This document shows, piece after piece, positions 1 to 8,236 of a stretch of 64,000 nucleotides of DNA. This stretch comes from Arthrobacter sp. Leaf69. Its GTDB lineage: Bacteria; Actinomycetota; Actinomycetes; Actinomycetales; Micrococcaceae. Below the pieces are notes generated by a model that was given only the letters and a program-made list of their open reading frames with translations, was not told the DNA's origin and did not search any database. Location of the stretch: NCBI RefSeq assembly GCF_001422645.1, contig NZ_LMLR01000012.1, positions 308,230 through 372,229 on the forward strand, written 5' to 3'. Both the position numbers and the translations under genes were made by a program. Position 1 is the stretch's first letter. Every line of letters starts with the position of its first letter.

Positions 1-983
1 GCCAGGTCGGTCAACGGATTGTCGCCTTGTCCGTTGAGTTCCACTTCGAGGGCTTCCTCGAGCGCGCTGAGCTGCCAGCGGTAGGCGCCATGGGTCTGCG
101 GCGCGGCCCGGAAGGACAGGGCGTCCTGCACCGAGACGTCACGGCCGTCCTGCTCCAGCCATCCGCCGCGAACCAGCCGGCGGACGTTGCCGGCGGACAC
201 GGCCTGGCCGTCGACGGCCTTGGCCGCCTGCACGGCCGCGGAGAAGGGGCTGAGGTTCCCGCCGCCGTCGTACCGCGCGGTGGCCTCCAGGGAGAGCGCC
301 AGCGCGGTGTCTGCCAGGTCCGCCAGGCCCAGGAGACGCCCCAGCAGGAGCGCACCCACGCCGATCGAGTAGGAGTTGGCGCTGACGAGCGCCAGGGCCT
401 CCCCCGGCGCCAGGGTCAGCGGCTCCAGTCCGGCGGCGGCGAGCGCCTGGCCGCCGGGGACGGGCGGCCCGTCCGGAGAGAGAACCCGCCCCTCGCCGAT
501 GGCGACGGCGGCGACGGCGGCGAGCTGGGTCAGGTCCGAGGATCCCACGGAGCCGTCGCGCGGAATGGCGGGAAGCACGCCGCGATTGAGCAGCCGGGCG
601 TAGAAGCGGGCCGTCTCGGGGCGCACCCCCGAGCCTCCGCGGCTGAAGCCGATCAGCCGGGCGAGGACTGTGGCGCGCGCTTCGGCGGCGTCCAGCATCC
701 CTCCGACGCCGCTGTCGTGGTAGCGGACCACCTGGACCTGGTAGGCGAGGATCGATTCCTCGGCCACGGCAGTGTCGCGGCCGGACCCCAGCAACGTATT
801 GAGGCCATACACCTTGTGGCCGGACTCGATGGCCCGCTGGACCACTTCCCGCGAGCGGCCCAGCACTTCGAGGGCCTGTTCGCTCAGGACCACAAGGACC
901 GAAGGGTCCGCGGCAGCCGCTGCGACCTCCCGGGCGTGCAGCCGGGCCGTGCCGATGAGGAAGGTTGCTGCCGCGGCGTGCAT
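1..983 (-). CDS. Aromatic amino acid lyase (histidine ammonia-lyase family), 3' end cut by window edge
   Basis: The frame is open from an ATG at 983 to the window edge, giving about 327 residues of a protein that is usually about 500. The HAL/PAL signatures are present: VYGLNTLLG at residues 58-66, a GSVG loop at 144-147 and NGQGDNPLTD near the cut end (family NxxSDNPL). These enzymes eliminate ammonia from histidine or aromatic amino acids using an MIO cofactor made from an Ala-Ser-Gly triad. Here the loop reads GSVGSSDLTQL, one residue shorter than the usual GSVGASGDLAPL, so the triad is not intact. It starts 4 nt after the stop of the upstream flavin monooxygenase and is probably co-transcribed with it. 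The family is clear; lyase activity and substrate are not. Confidence 0.82.
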   Translation of the reverse strand, partial: MHAAAATFLIGTARLHAREVAAAAADPSVLVVLSEQALEVLGRSREVVQRAIESGHKVYGLNTLLGSGRDTAVAEESILAYQVQVVRYHDSGVGGMLDAAEARATVLARLIGFSRGGSGVRPETARFYARLLNRGVLPAIPRDGSVGSSDLTQLAAVAAVAIGEGRVLSPDGPPVPGGQALAAAGLEPLTLAPGEALALVSANSYSIGVGALLLGRLLGLADLADTALALSLEATARYDGGGNLSPFSAAVQAAKAVDGQAVSAGNVRRLVRGGWLEQDGRDVSVQDALSFRAAPQTHGAYRWQLSALEEALEVELNGQGDNPLTDL

Positions 984-987
984 GGCG

Positions 988-2322
988 CTAGAAGTCCAGC
1001 AGGTTCCGGCGGAACCCGCCGTCGCCGTAGCCGGTCCGCAACAGCCCGCGGCGGCGCAGCACGGGGGTCAGCCGGTCCAGGACGCCGTGGACGGTCACGG
1101 GATCCACGAACCCGGAGAAGAGGAAGCCGTCGCCGCCCACCTGAGCTCCGGTGTCCTCGAGGTAGTCCGCGATCTCCTCGGCGGTGCCGATGATGCTGTC
1201 CCCGGCGCCGCCGCTGCGGGCCTGGAGGAGCTGGCGCAGTGTGGAGCCCGGCGGCCCGGCCTTGGTGAAGTGGTCGAGGGTGCCCTGGTTGCTGTTGGTG
1301 TGGAGTTCCGGCAACGGGGCGTCCAGGTCGAACTTTTTGAAGTCGATGACGGAGAGATAGGAGATGGAGTTGAGCTGGCTGTCGATGTCCCGCTGTGTGA
1401 GTTCCCTGCGCCGGGCCCTCAGGTCCTCCGCTTCCGCCCGCGTGCCCACCACCGTGGGTTTGAGGACAAACAGCACCTTAACGTCGTCGGGGTTCCGGCC
1501 TGCGGCGGCGGCTTCCGCCCGGATGGAGTTCCGGTACGCCGTCATCCCGTCCGCTCCCCGTGCCAGCGCAATCGCGACGTCGGCGTTGCCCCCGGCGAAG
1601 GCCTTGCCCCGCGGGGAGGCGCCCGCCTGCACCAGCACGGGTTCCTCCGGCAGCGGTGCGGTGTTCAGCGGCCCGCGGACCTTGAAGAACTCGCCGTCGT
1701 AGTTGATCGGGTGGACCTTAGTGTGGTCCGCGAAAACGCCGTCTTCGGTGTCCTCACGGATCGCGTCCGGTTCCCAGCTGCGCCAGAGCCGCCGCACCAC
1801 GTCCACGAATTCCTCGGCCTTCTCATAGCGCCGGTCGTGTTCGATTTGCTGGTCAAGGCCGTAGTTCTGCGCGGCGAGGTCGCTGCCGGAGGTCACCACG
1901 TTCCAACCCAGCTGCTGGTGGGAGAAGTGCTGCAGCGTGGCAAGCAGCCGCGCCGCGGTGAACGGCGGGTAGAAGGAGGCGCTGATGGTCGGCACGATGC
2001 CCAGATGCCTCGTGGCGCAGAACAGGTACGGCACGAGGGCCAGCGGATCGTGTTTCGGCGCGAAGGACGCCTGGGCCAGGGAAACTTCCGCGCTCCCGCC
2101 GTAGGTGTCCGGGACGGTGAGGGAATCCTCGATGATGAACAGGTCCAGCCCGGAGCGTTCAAAGGCCCGCACCGCGTCCTGGTACAGCGCCGGCTTCTTC
2201 CAGTCGTAGCCGATCCCGTAACCGGGGGTACCCCAGCCCTGCACACCGAAGCCGTGGCCCACGAACCAGCCGAAATGCAGCATGGGGCTGGCTGTAGGGG
2301 CATCCGACGCGTTCACGGCCAC
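988..2322 (-). CDS. NtaA/SnaA/DszA-family FMN-dependent monooxygenase
   Basis: A 444-residue luciferase-like TIM-barrel protein with the wording of the nitrilotriacetate monooxygenase/DszA/SnaA group: HFGWFVGHGFGVQGW near the N terminus, IEDSLTVPDTYGGS, and GWNVVTSGSD at mid-protein. Members use reduced FMN from a partner reductase and O2 to oxidise organosulfur compounds, amino-polycarboxylates or other xenobiotics in the cytosol. No flavin reductase lies next to it in this window. The gene runs straight into the aromatic amino acid lyase (4-nt gap), so the two may share a substrate pathway. Length is normal for the family. The substrate cannot be told from sequence. Confidence 0.9.
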   Translation of the reverse strand: MAVNASDAPTASPMLHFGWFVGHGFGVQGWGTPGYGIGYDWKKPALYQDAVRAFERSGLDLFIIEDSLTVPDTYGGSAEVSLAQASFAPKHDPLALVPYLFCATRHLGIVPTISASFYPPFTAARLLATLQHFSHQQLGWNVVTSGSDLAAQNYGLDQQIEHDRRYEKAEEFVDVVRRLWRSWEPDAIREDTEDGVFADHTKVHPINYDGEFFKVRGPLNTAPLPEEPVLVQAGASPRGKAFAGGNADVAIALARGADGMTAYRNSIRAEAAAAGRNPDDVKVLFVLKPTVVGTRAEAEDLRARRRELTQRDIDSQLNSISYLSVIDFKKFDLDAPLPELHTNSNQGTLDHFTKAGPPGSTLRQLLQARSGGAGDSIIGTAEEIADYLEDTGAQVGGDGFLFSGFVDPVTVHGVLDRLTPVLRRRGLLRTGYGDGGFRRNLLDF

Positions 2323-2467
2323 CTGATTTCATCCGGGGTTAGGGGACTGCATCTCCCGTCATTATCCTCCCGGGAGCGCCGATTGGGTCCCTGCGGTCCG
2401 GCGGATTCCGTTACTTAACATGACGTGCGCGGCGGTGCCTGCCGGCGTCGCGGGTGTTACGTTTTTG

Positions 2468-2556
2468 GTGAGTAATGAGAACCGGCGCCAAGCCCTGACT
2501 GGCCGGTCGGCAACCCTCCCTTTCGCGGCGGGGTGCCTCAGGTGAATACTCGGCAC
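2468..2556 (+). ncRNA. SAM riboswitch (SAM-IV type)
   Basis: The stretch has the actinobacterial SAM-IV core: an AATGAG-type opening, GCCAAGCCCTGACTGGCC, GGCAACCCTCC, then CGGCGGGGTGCCTCAGGTG. The P1 arms GAGTA (2470-2474) and TACTC (2547-2551) pair. It lies 45 nt upstream of a start codon in an operon that ends with metZ, as expected for S-adenosylmethionine feedback on methionine synthesis. A short palindrome (TCGAAAATTCGA, 2558-2569) sits between the aptamer and the Shine-Dalgarno site and may belong to the expression platform. The class (IV rather than I) is judged from memory of the consensus. Confidence 0.85.
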
Positions 2557-2598
2557 ATCGAAAATTCGAGCTGCAAGCGTGAAAGAAGGAGATCCGTC

Positions 2599-2907
2599 GT
2601 GCCTGACGCGTCCGCCCCCGCTGTCCCCGATACAGCACCCACCAAAGCCCCCGCCGTCCCCGGCGCCGCCGAAGAGAAACTGGCCTACCGCCTGTTTACC
2701 GGCCCCGATGACCGGGCCTTCTGCGAGCGGGTCTCGGCCGCCCTCGCCGAGGGTTATGTGCTGCACGGGAACCCGTCCGCCACGTACAACGGCATCAACG
2801 TCATCGCGGCCCAAGCCGTGGTGCTGCCGGCCGCGGTTGCCAGCGCCGATGCCGCCGTCGCCAATGCCGTGGATGACCTTGAGTTCGACGGCGAGGGCCA
2901 CGCGTGA
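2599..2907 (+). CDS. DUF1737 domain protein
   Basis: A 102-residue protein starting at GTG 2599, chosen because AGAAGGAGA precedes it at good spacing. An in-frame GTG at 2533 lies inside the riboswitch and is not credible. The core YRLFTGPDDRAFCERVSAAL followed by GYVLHGNPSATYNG and VIAAQAVV is the DUF1737 pattern. The domain has no known biochemical role. The first 25 residues are Ala/Pro-rich and probably disordered. It overlaps the next gene by GTGA, so it is translationally coupled to the rhodanese and metZ. Confidence 0.88.
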   Translation: MPDASAPAVPDTAPTKAPAVPGAAEEKLAYRLFTGPDDRAFCERVSAALAEGYVLHGNPSATYNGINVIAAQAVVLPAAVASADAAVANAVDDLEFDGEGHA

Positions 2908-3323
2908 GCTACGCCGGGGACCTCAACCCGCAGGAAGCCTGGGCCAAGCTGGAGGACGGCGCCATCCTGGTGGACGTCCGCACCGAAGGCGAATGGGCCC
3001 ACATCGGCATCCCGGACACCGCAGCTGCCGGCACCAGGCCGAACGCTCCGCTCTTCATCCAGTGGAACCTTGCCGGCGGCCTCCCCAATGCGCGGTTCAT
3101 CGAGCAGCTGAAACAGCAGACCCCCGACGGCGAAGGCACCGAGCTGGTTTTCCTGTGCCGTTCCGGCGCCCGGTCCATCGCCGCCGCGATCGCCGCGACG
3201 GACGCCGGCTTCACGTCCTACAACGTCCTGGAGGGCTTCGAGGGCGAGCCGGACCGCCACGGTGACCGCATTGTCAACGGCTGGAAGAACCGCGGCCTGC
3301 CCACCAACCCCGGAAGGCACTAA
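2904..3323 (+). CDS. Rhodanese-like sulfurtransferase domain protein
   Basis: A single-domain rhodanese of 139 residues. The active-site loop is CRSGAR with the catalytic cysteine at residue 85, preceded by ILVDVRTEGEWAHIGIPD, a standard rhodanese N-terminal half. Rhodaneses carry sulfur as a cysteine persulfide. The gene is wedged between DUF1737 (overlap GTGA at 2904-2907) and metZ, whose GTG directly follows its TAA. Placement in a SAM-riboswitch operon with a sulfhydrylase suggests a role in delivering or detoxifying sulfide or persulfide for homocysteine synthesis; that role is inference. Confidence 0.9.
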   Translation: MSYAGDLNPQEAWAKLEDGAILVDVRTEGEWAHIGIPDTAAAGTRPNAPLFIQWNLAGGLPNARFIEQLKQQTPDGEGTELVFLCRSGARSIAAAIAATDAGFTSYNVLEGFEGEPDRHGDRIVNGWKNRGLPTNPGRH

Positions 3324-4532
3324 GTGACCTTCAACCCTGATGCCGCCGGCTGGAGCGCCGACACCCAGGCCGTCCGCGGCGGACTCGACCGCACCGGCTT
3401 CCAGGAAACGTCCGAGCCGGTCTTCCTGAACTCCGGCTTCGTCTACGAATCCGCAGCCGCCGCGGAGCGCGCCTTCACCGGCGAGGACGAGCGCTTCGTT
3501 TACTCCCGCTACGGCAACCCCTCGGTGGCCACGTTCCAGGAACGGCTCCGGCTGCTCGAAGGCACGGAGGCCTGCTTCGCCACCGCCTCGGGCATGTCCG
3601 CCGTCTTCACCGCCCTCGGCGCCCTCCTGGCCGCCGGCGACCGTGTTGTCGCGGCCCGCTCGCTGTTCGGCTCGTGCTTCGTGATCCTCAACGAGATCCT
3701 TCCCCGCTGGGGCGTGGAGACGGTGTTTGTGGACGGCCCGGACCTGGAGCAGTGGCGCTCTGCGCTGTCGGAACCCACGACGGCGGTGTTCTTCGAGTCG
3801 CCGTCGAATCCGATGCAGGAAATCGTGGACATCGCCGCCGTCAGCGAACTGGCGCACGCCGCCGGGGCAACGGTCGTCGTCGACAACGTCTTTGCCACCC
3901 CACTGCTGCAGCGCTGCGGGGAGCTCGGCGCGGACGTGGTGGTCTACTCAGGCACCAAGCACATCGACGGCCAAGGCCGTGTGCTCGGCGGCGCGATCCT
4001 GGGCACCAAGGAATTCATCGACGGCCCGGTCAAGCAGCTCATGCGCCACACCGGCCCGGCACTCTCAGCGTTCAACGCGTGGGTGCTGACCAAGGGCCTG
4101 GAGACGATGGCCCTGCGCGTCAACCATTCCTCCGCCTCCGCGCTGCGGCTGGCGGAATGGCTCGAGGAGCAGCCCGCGATCGGCTGGGTCAAGTACCCGC
4201 TGCTGCCGTCCCATCCGCAGTACGGACTGGCCGCACGGCAGATGAAGGCCGGCGGGACCGTGCTGACCTTCGAGCTCGCCCCGTCCGCCGGACGTTCGGC
4301 GAAGGAGGCCGCGTTCGCGCTGCTGGATGACCTGCGGATCATCGATATCTCCAACAACCTGGGCGATTCGAAGTCCCTCATCACTCATCCCGCCACCACA
4401 ACACACCGCGCCATGGGGCCCGAGGGCCGCGCGGCGATCGGGCTCAGCGACGGTGTAGTGCGACTCTCCGTGGGACTCGAGGACATCGAGGACCTGATCC
4501 GCGACCTGGGCCAGGCGCTCAAGCAGGTCTAG
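3324..4532 (+). CDS. metZ: O-succinylhomoserine sulfhydrylase
   Basis: A 402-residue PLP enzyme of the Cys/Met metabolism family. It condenses O-succinylhomoserine (or a related ester) with sulfide to give homocysteine in the cytosol. The PLP-lysine motif is [11 protein letters not shown] with Lys212; the SRYGNP and FFESPSNP segments are also present. The HIDGQGR wording favours MetZ over cystathionine gamma-synthase. GTG start at 3324 immediately after the rhodanese stop. It is the last gene of the SAM-riboswitch operon and overlaps by 4 bp, tail to tail, the minus-strand ligase gene. Confidence 0.93.
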   Translation: MTFNPDAAGWSADTQAVRGGLDRTGFQETSEPVFLNSGFVYESAAAAERAFTGEDERFVYSRYGNPSVATFQERLRLLEGTEACFATASGMSAVFTALGALLAAGDRVVAARSLFGSCFVILNEILPRWGVETVFVDGPDLEQWRSALSEPTTAVFFESPSNPMQEIVDIAAVSELAHAAGATVVVDNVFATPLLQRCGELGADVVVYSGTKHIDGQGRVLGGAILGTKEFIDGPVKQLMRHTGPALSAFNAWVLTKGLETMALRVNHSSASALRLAEWLEEQPAIGWVKYPLLPSHPQYGLAARQMKAGGTVLTFELAPSAGRSAKEAAFALLDDLRIIDISNNLGDSKSLITHPATTTHRAMGPEGRAAIGLSDGVVRLSVGLEDIEDLIRDLGQALKQV

Positions 4533-5713
4533 CCCCGGCTGGCCCCGCCCAGCGACGAATCCTGGTCAGCCTCCACGGCCGCGCTTCCCTCCGTGGTCAC
4601 CTCGACGGCGCGTTCGACGACGGCGGCCAACCCACCCGCGTGGAACGGCTCCCGCTGCAGCTGCGAACCCGTTCCTTCCGCCAGGATCCGGCTGACGCCC
4701 TCGCGGACCAGGTCCAGCTCGCCCTGCTCCGCCAGCACGGGGGCCACGAAGTCCACCAGGGCATGGACCACGTCGGCGGCCGGGGCCGGGGTAAAGGTGC
4801 CGAAGTCCAGCAGTTCCCCGCGCAGACCGCAGTTGCTGGCCTGCCAGGCGGCCATCCGCAGCAGCAGCGTCGGCACGGGGGCGGGATCGACGCCGTCGTT
4901 CCATTCGCGGGACGCCGACTCGACGAGCGCGCGGACCAGCACGGCGATCAGCGCCGCGTCCTCCGCCCGCAGGCAGACGTCGGCGACGCGGATCTCCACG
5001 GTGGGATGGTGCCGGGCCAGCCGGGCGTCGAAGTAGACCATCCCCTCGTCCATCAGGACGCCGCTTTCCACGAGCCGGGTCACCAGCCGCCGGTAGACGG
5101 GCAGGCTGCCAAAGATCATGGTGGGACCGGACCCGGGCCAGCGGTTCCAGGCCTGCGTCCGGTAGCTTTCAAATCCTGTCTCGGCACCGTTCCAGTACGG
5201 GGAGTTCGCGCTGAGGGCTATCAGCACGGCCAGCTTGTCCCGGATCCGGTCCATGACGGCCACGCCTTCCTCCGGGGACTCCACCAGGGTGTGGACGTGG
5301 AGGCCGCAGGTCAGCTGGTTCCGGACCGTGAGCCCGAAGCGCTGCTGCATGGTCATGTATCGCTTGTTCGGCGTCAGGTGTGTGGCGGCGCCCTGGGGAG
5401 AAGTGGCCAGGGCCGCGACGCGGCCGCCGTGTGCGCGGGCGGCGCGGTCCGCCCGCGCCCGGCCCTGCCTGAGCTGCCGGAGCAGTTCAGGGTAGTCCAG
5501 GCATGGCCGCGTCTGGGTTTCAATTTGCTCGAGCTTGAGCTCGTAACTGAAGTCGGCGCCGCCGTCGTGGACGGGTTGCTGCCCTGGGACAACAAGGGCA
5601 GCGTCCTGCTTCGGCGGCACCAGGCCGGGCAGCATGACGTCGGCGAGGGCAAGCAGCATCCCTGTTTCGGGATCCACTATGAGCAGTTCTTCTTCCACGC
5701 CGAAGGTGCGCAT
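4529..5713 (-). CDS. Glutamate-cysteine ligase-like carboxylate-amine ligase (YbdK/GCS2 family)
   Basis: A 394-residue protein beginning [18 protein letters not shown], the hallmark of the YbdK-type GCS2 family, followed by [16 protein letters not shown] and [15 protein letters not shown]. Family members join the gamma-carboxyl of glutamate to an amine with ATP. In mycothiol-using actinobacteria the true product is often unknown, although one relative makes gamma-glutamylcysteine for ergothioneine. No ergothioneine genes are adjacent, so no symbol is given. The gene converges on metZ with a 4-bp overlap. Codon use is like its neighbours. Confidence 0.9.
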   Translation of the reverse strand: MRTFGVEEELLIVDPETGMLLALADVMLPGLVPPKQDAALVVPGQQPVHDGGADFSYELKLEQIETQTRPCLDYPELLRQLRQGRARADRAARAHGGRVAALATSPQGAATHLTPNKRYMTMQQRFGLTVRNQLTCGLHVHTLVESPEEGVAVMDRIRDKLAVLIALSANSPYWNGAETGFESYRTQAWNRWPGSGPTMIFGSLPVYRRLVTRLVESGVLMDEGMVYFDARLARHHPTVEIRVADVCLRAEDAALIAVLVRALVESASREWNDGVDPAPVPTLLLRMAAWQASNCGLRGELLDFGTFTPAPAADVVHALVDFVAPVLAEQGELDLVREGVSRILAEGTGSQLQREPFHAGGLAAVVERAVEVTTEGSAAVEADQDSSLGGASRG

Positions 5714-5743
5714 GACTCTATTGTGCGGCAGGATCCGCCGAAA

Positions 5744-5768
5744 CGCCCGGGGTCATTTGGCCCGGGCG
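5744..5768 (-). terminator. Intrinsic terminator after the XRE-MurA gene
   Basis: Arms CGCCCGGG and CCCGGGCG flank a 9-nt loop; read on the minus strand the stem is followed by TTTC. It lies 45 nt past the stop of the XRE-MurA gene and before the ligase gene on the same strand. Confidence 0.6.
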
Positions 5769-5812
5769 CGTGCGGACTGGCGCCTGGCTGTTATCCAGCG
5801 CACTCAGCGCAT

Positions 5813-7336
5813 TCAGTCTTGGAAATACTCGATCTTCGCGCCGATGGTGTTGAGCCGCTCGGCCAGGTCCTCGTAGCCGCGCTCGATCACGTAAATATTG
5901 CGCAGTTCCGACACGCCCCGGGCGGCGAGCATCGCCAGCAGCAGGCAAGCGGCGGGGCGAAGGGCCGGCGGGCAGCCGACCTCGGCCGCACGCCATTTTG
6001 TGGGTCCGTTGACGTAGATCCGATGCGGGTCCAGCAGCTGCACCCGGGCGCCGAGTTTGTTCAGCTCGGTGAGATAGATCGCGCGGTTGTCGTAGACCCA
6101 GTCGTGGATCATGGTCTGGCCCTCGGCATTGGCGGCGATGACGGCGAAGAAGGGCAGATTGTCGATGTTCAGCCCGGGGAAGGGCATGGGGTGGATTTTG
6201 TCCTCCGGGGCGCGCAGCGCGGAGGGCTTGGTGGTGACGTCCACCAGCCGGGTGCGCCCGTTGCGGGCCAAGTACTCGCCGGACACTTCGAGCCGCTGGC
6301 CCATCTGTTCCAGCGTCGCAAGTTCGATCTCCATGAATTCGATCGGGACGCGGCGGATGGTGACTTCCGAGTCCGTGACGATCCCGGCGGTGATCAGGCT
6401 CATCGCCTCGATCGGGTCCTCGGACGGGAAGTACTCGATGTCGGCGTCGACCGCGGGGCGGCCGGTGATCTTCAGGGTGGTGGTTCCCACACCCTGGATC
6501 TCGACGCCGAGCATCTGCAGGTAGAAACAGAGGTCCTGCACCATGTAGTTGGGGCTGGCGTTGCGGATGATCGTGGTGCCGCTGCGGTGGGCGGCGGCCA
6601 TGATGGCGTTTTCGGTGACGGTGTCGCCACGTTCGCTGAGCACAAACGAGCGGTCGTGCCCGTCCGACGGCGGTGCCTTCACAGCGTAGTAGCCGGACTT
6701 CGCGTCGACACTGAGGCCGAACTGGCGCAGCGCCTGCATGTGCGGCTGCACGGTGCGGGTGCCGAGGTCGCAGCCACCGGCGTAGGGCAGCCGGTACTCG
6801 CTGGATTCGTCCAGGAGCGGGCCCAGCAGCATGATGACGCTGCGGGTCCTGCGGGCGGCCTCGACATCCATCGAGTCCAGGTCCAGCACGGCGGGGCGGC
6901 GGATCTGCAGGTCGTTGGCGTTGAGCCAGGTGCACTCGACGCCGATGCTGGTCAGCACCTCGACGATCCTGTTGACTTCTTCGATCCGGGCGAGCCGCCG
7001 CAGGGTGGTGGTGCCGCGGTTGATCAGGCTGGCGCACAGCAGGGCGACGCCGGCGTTCTTGCTGCTGTTCACGTCGACGGCGCCGGAGAGGGTGCGGCCG
7101 CCCTCGACCCGGAGGTGCGTCATGGCGGGCCGTCCCACATTGACGATGCTCCGGCCGAAAATGGACTCCAGCCGCTGGATCATTTTCAGGCTCAGGTTCT
7201 GCTTGCCTTGTTCCATGCGGGCGATGGCGCTTTGGCTGGTTCCCAGCTCGGCAGCGAGCTGCCCCTGGGTCCAGCCTTTCTGGCCGCGGGCGTCGCGGAG
7301 CAGGGCGCCGACGTGTTCAGCAGTCTCTTGAGTCAT
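5813..7336 (-). CDS. XRE-type helix-turn-helix fused to a MurA-like enolpyruvyl transferase
   Basis: A 507-residue protein. Residues 9-62 form an XRE/Cro helix-turn-helix (GWTQGQLAAELGTSQSAIARMEQGK). From about residue 72 it is a full UDP-GlcNAc 1-carboxyvinyltransferase fold. Catalytic features are kept: KN at 93-94, the flexible-loop cysteine at 189 in YAGGCDLGTR, an aspartate in FPGLNIDNLPF and the arginine of ERGYED. MurA adds enolpyruvate to UDP-GlcNAc, the first step of peptidoglycan synthesis. The DNA-binding domain suggests a regulatory or specialised paralogue. Start at 7336 fits a leaderless mRNA: TATTTT at 7348-7343 ends 6 nt upstream and no Shine-Dalgarno site is seen. Confidence 0.9.
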   Translation of the reverse strand: MTQETAEHVGALLRDARGQKGWTQGQLAAELGTSQSAIARMEQGKQNLSLKMIQRLESIFGRSIVNVGRPAMTHLRVEGGRTLSGAVDVNSSKNAGVALLCASLINRGTTTLRRLARIEEVNRIVEVLTSIGVECTWLNANDLQIRRPAVLDLDSMDVEAARRTRSVIMLLGPLLDESSEYRLPYAGGCDLGTRTVQPHMQALRQFGLSVDAKSGYYAVKAPPSDGHDRSFVLSERGDTVTENAIMAAAHRSGTTIIRNASPNYMVQDLCFYLQMLGVEIQGVGTTTLKITGRPAVDADIEYFPSEDPIEAMSLITAGIVTDSEVTIRRVPIEFMEIELATLEQMGQRLEVSGEYLARNGRTRLVDVTTKPSALRAPEDKIHPMPFPGLNIDNLPFFAVIAANAEGQTMIHDWVYDNRAIYLTELNKLGARVQLLDPHRIYVNGPTKWRAAEVGCPPALRPAACLLLAMLAARGVSELRNIYVIERGYEDLAERLNTIGAKIEYFQD

Positions 7337-7432
7337 CCCAAGAAAATATCACGCATGATTTATTAACCCCCCGCATTTCCGCCGGAATGCCGTTAATCTC
7401 ACAGCCATACCCGCACCGTGCGATAACGATCG

Positions 7433-8236
7433 CTACTGCCGCGAGAGGAAGACCATGTTCCAGGTCCCCGCCGCCAGGGCAGCGGCGACCGCGGCACCGG
7501 CTATCAGCAGCCCGCCCAGGAACACCCACACGTCCAGGCCGCTGAAGACCGACTTCCGGGCCCACGTGCGGGCATCCCCGCCGAAGCCGCGAGCTTCCAT
7601 GGTGACTGCCAGCCGGGAAGCGCGCCGTACGGCCTGCACCAGCAGCCCGAAGCTCTGCCCCAGGGTGGCCCGCAGCCGCTGCAGCGGGTTCCCGTGGGAA
7701 CCCACGCCGCGGGCGCGCCGGGCCATGCCGATGGTCTGCCACTCCTCGGCCATCAGTCCCACCAGCCGCATCGCGGCCAGCGTCCCCAGGACAAAGCGGT
7801 GCGGAAGCTTCGCCTTCTGCGCGAGGGCGTCGGCCAAGTCCGTGGGATCCGTGCAGCTCATCAGCAGCACGGCCGGCAGCGCGATGGCCAGGCCGCGGAG
7901 CATAAAGCCGAGCCCGAGTTCCAGGGAACCCTCGCTGATGGACCAGATCCTGGCGTCGAACAGGATGGCCCCGCCGTCCGGGGCCAGGATCGTCGTGCTC
8001 CAGCCGCCCAGCGCCGCGGCCAGGATCAGTGGCCAGCCGCGCTGCCAGAGCAGTCTGACTGTCAGTCCGGCCAGCGGAAGAAGCGCCAGCTCGAAGGCGA
8101 GCGCCACGGAGGCGGACACCCAGTCGATGGACAACGCCAGCACCATCGTGATGAGCATAACGGCGGCGAATTTCGCCAGCGGGTTGGCGCGGGTCAGGAC
8201 GGCAGTGTTGCCGCGGAGCGTCAGTTCCTGCCTCAT
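7433..8236 (-). CDS. ykoC: ECF transporter T component (EcfT/YkoC-like)
   Basis: A 267-residue integral membrane protein with several hydrophobic segments and the EcfT couplers near the C-terminal third (MARRARGVGS and MEARGFGGDAR, the two Ala-Arg-Gly motifs that contact the ATPases). It links the ATPase pair to the substrate-binding S subunit. Start at ATG 8236 gives an ATGA overlap with the ATPase gene; the same frame runs open further upstream but only inside that gene. Third gene of the riboswitch-controlled operon. The symbol follows the ykoEDC thiamin-precursor system. Confidence 0.88.
   Translation of the reverse strand: MRQELTLRGNTAVLTRANPLAKFAAVMLITMVLALSIDWVSASVALAFELALLPLAGLTVRLLWQRGWPLILAAALGGWSTTILAPDGGAILFDARIWSISEGSLELGLGFMLRGLAIALPAVLLMSCTDPTDLADALAQKAKLPHRFVLGTLAAMRLVGLMAEEWQTIGMARRARGVGSHGNPLQRLRATLGQSFGLLVQAVRRASRLAVTMEARGFGGDARTWARKSVFSGLDVWVFLGGLLIAGAAVAAALAAGTWNMVFLSRQ

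Noticed and set aside
27..2418. Long plus-strand frames across the first 2.4 kb
   Set aside because: They oppose the HAL-family and NtaA-like genes, which have specific motifs; the plus-strand translations have none.
2533..2598. GTG 2533 as start of the DUF1737 protein
   Set aside because: It is inside the SAM riboswitch aptamer; GTG 2599 has the Shine-Dalgarno site.
4640..7366. A 908-codon open frame on the plus strand opposite the carboxylate-amine ligase and XRE-MurA genes
   Set aside because: It is a GC-driven shadow: low-complexity Gly/Ala/His/Gln composition, no motif, and both minus-strand genes beneath it have clear family signatures.
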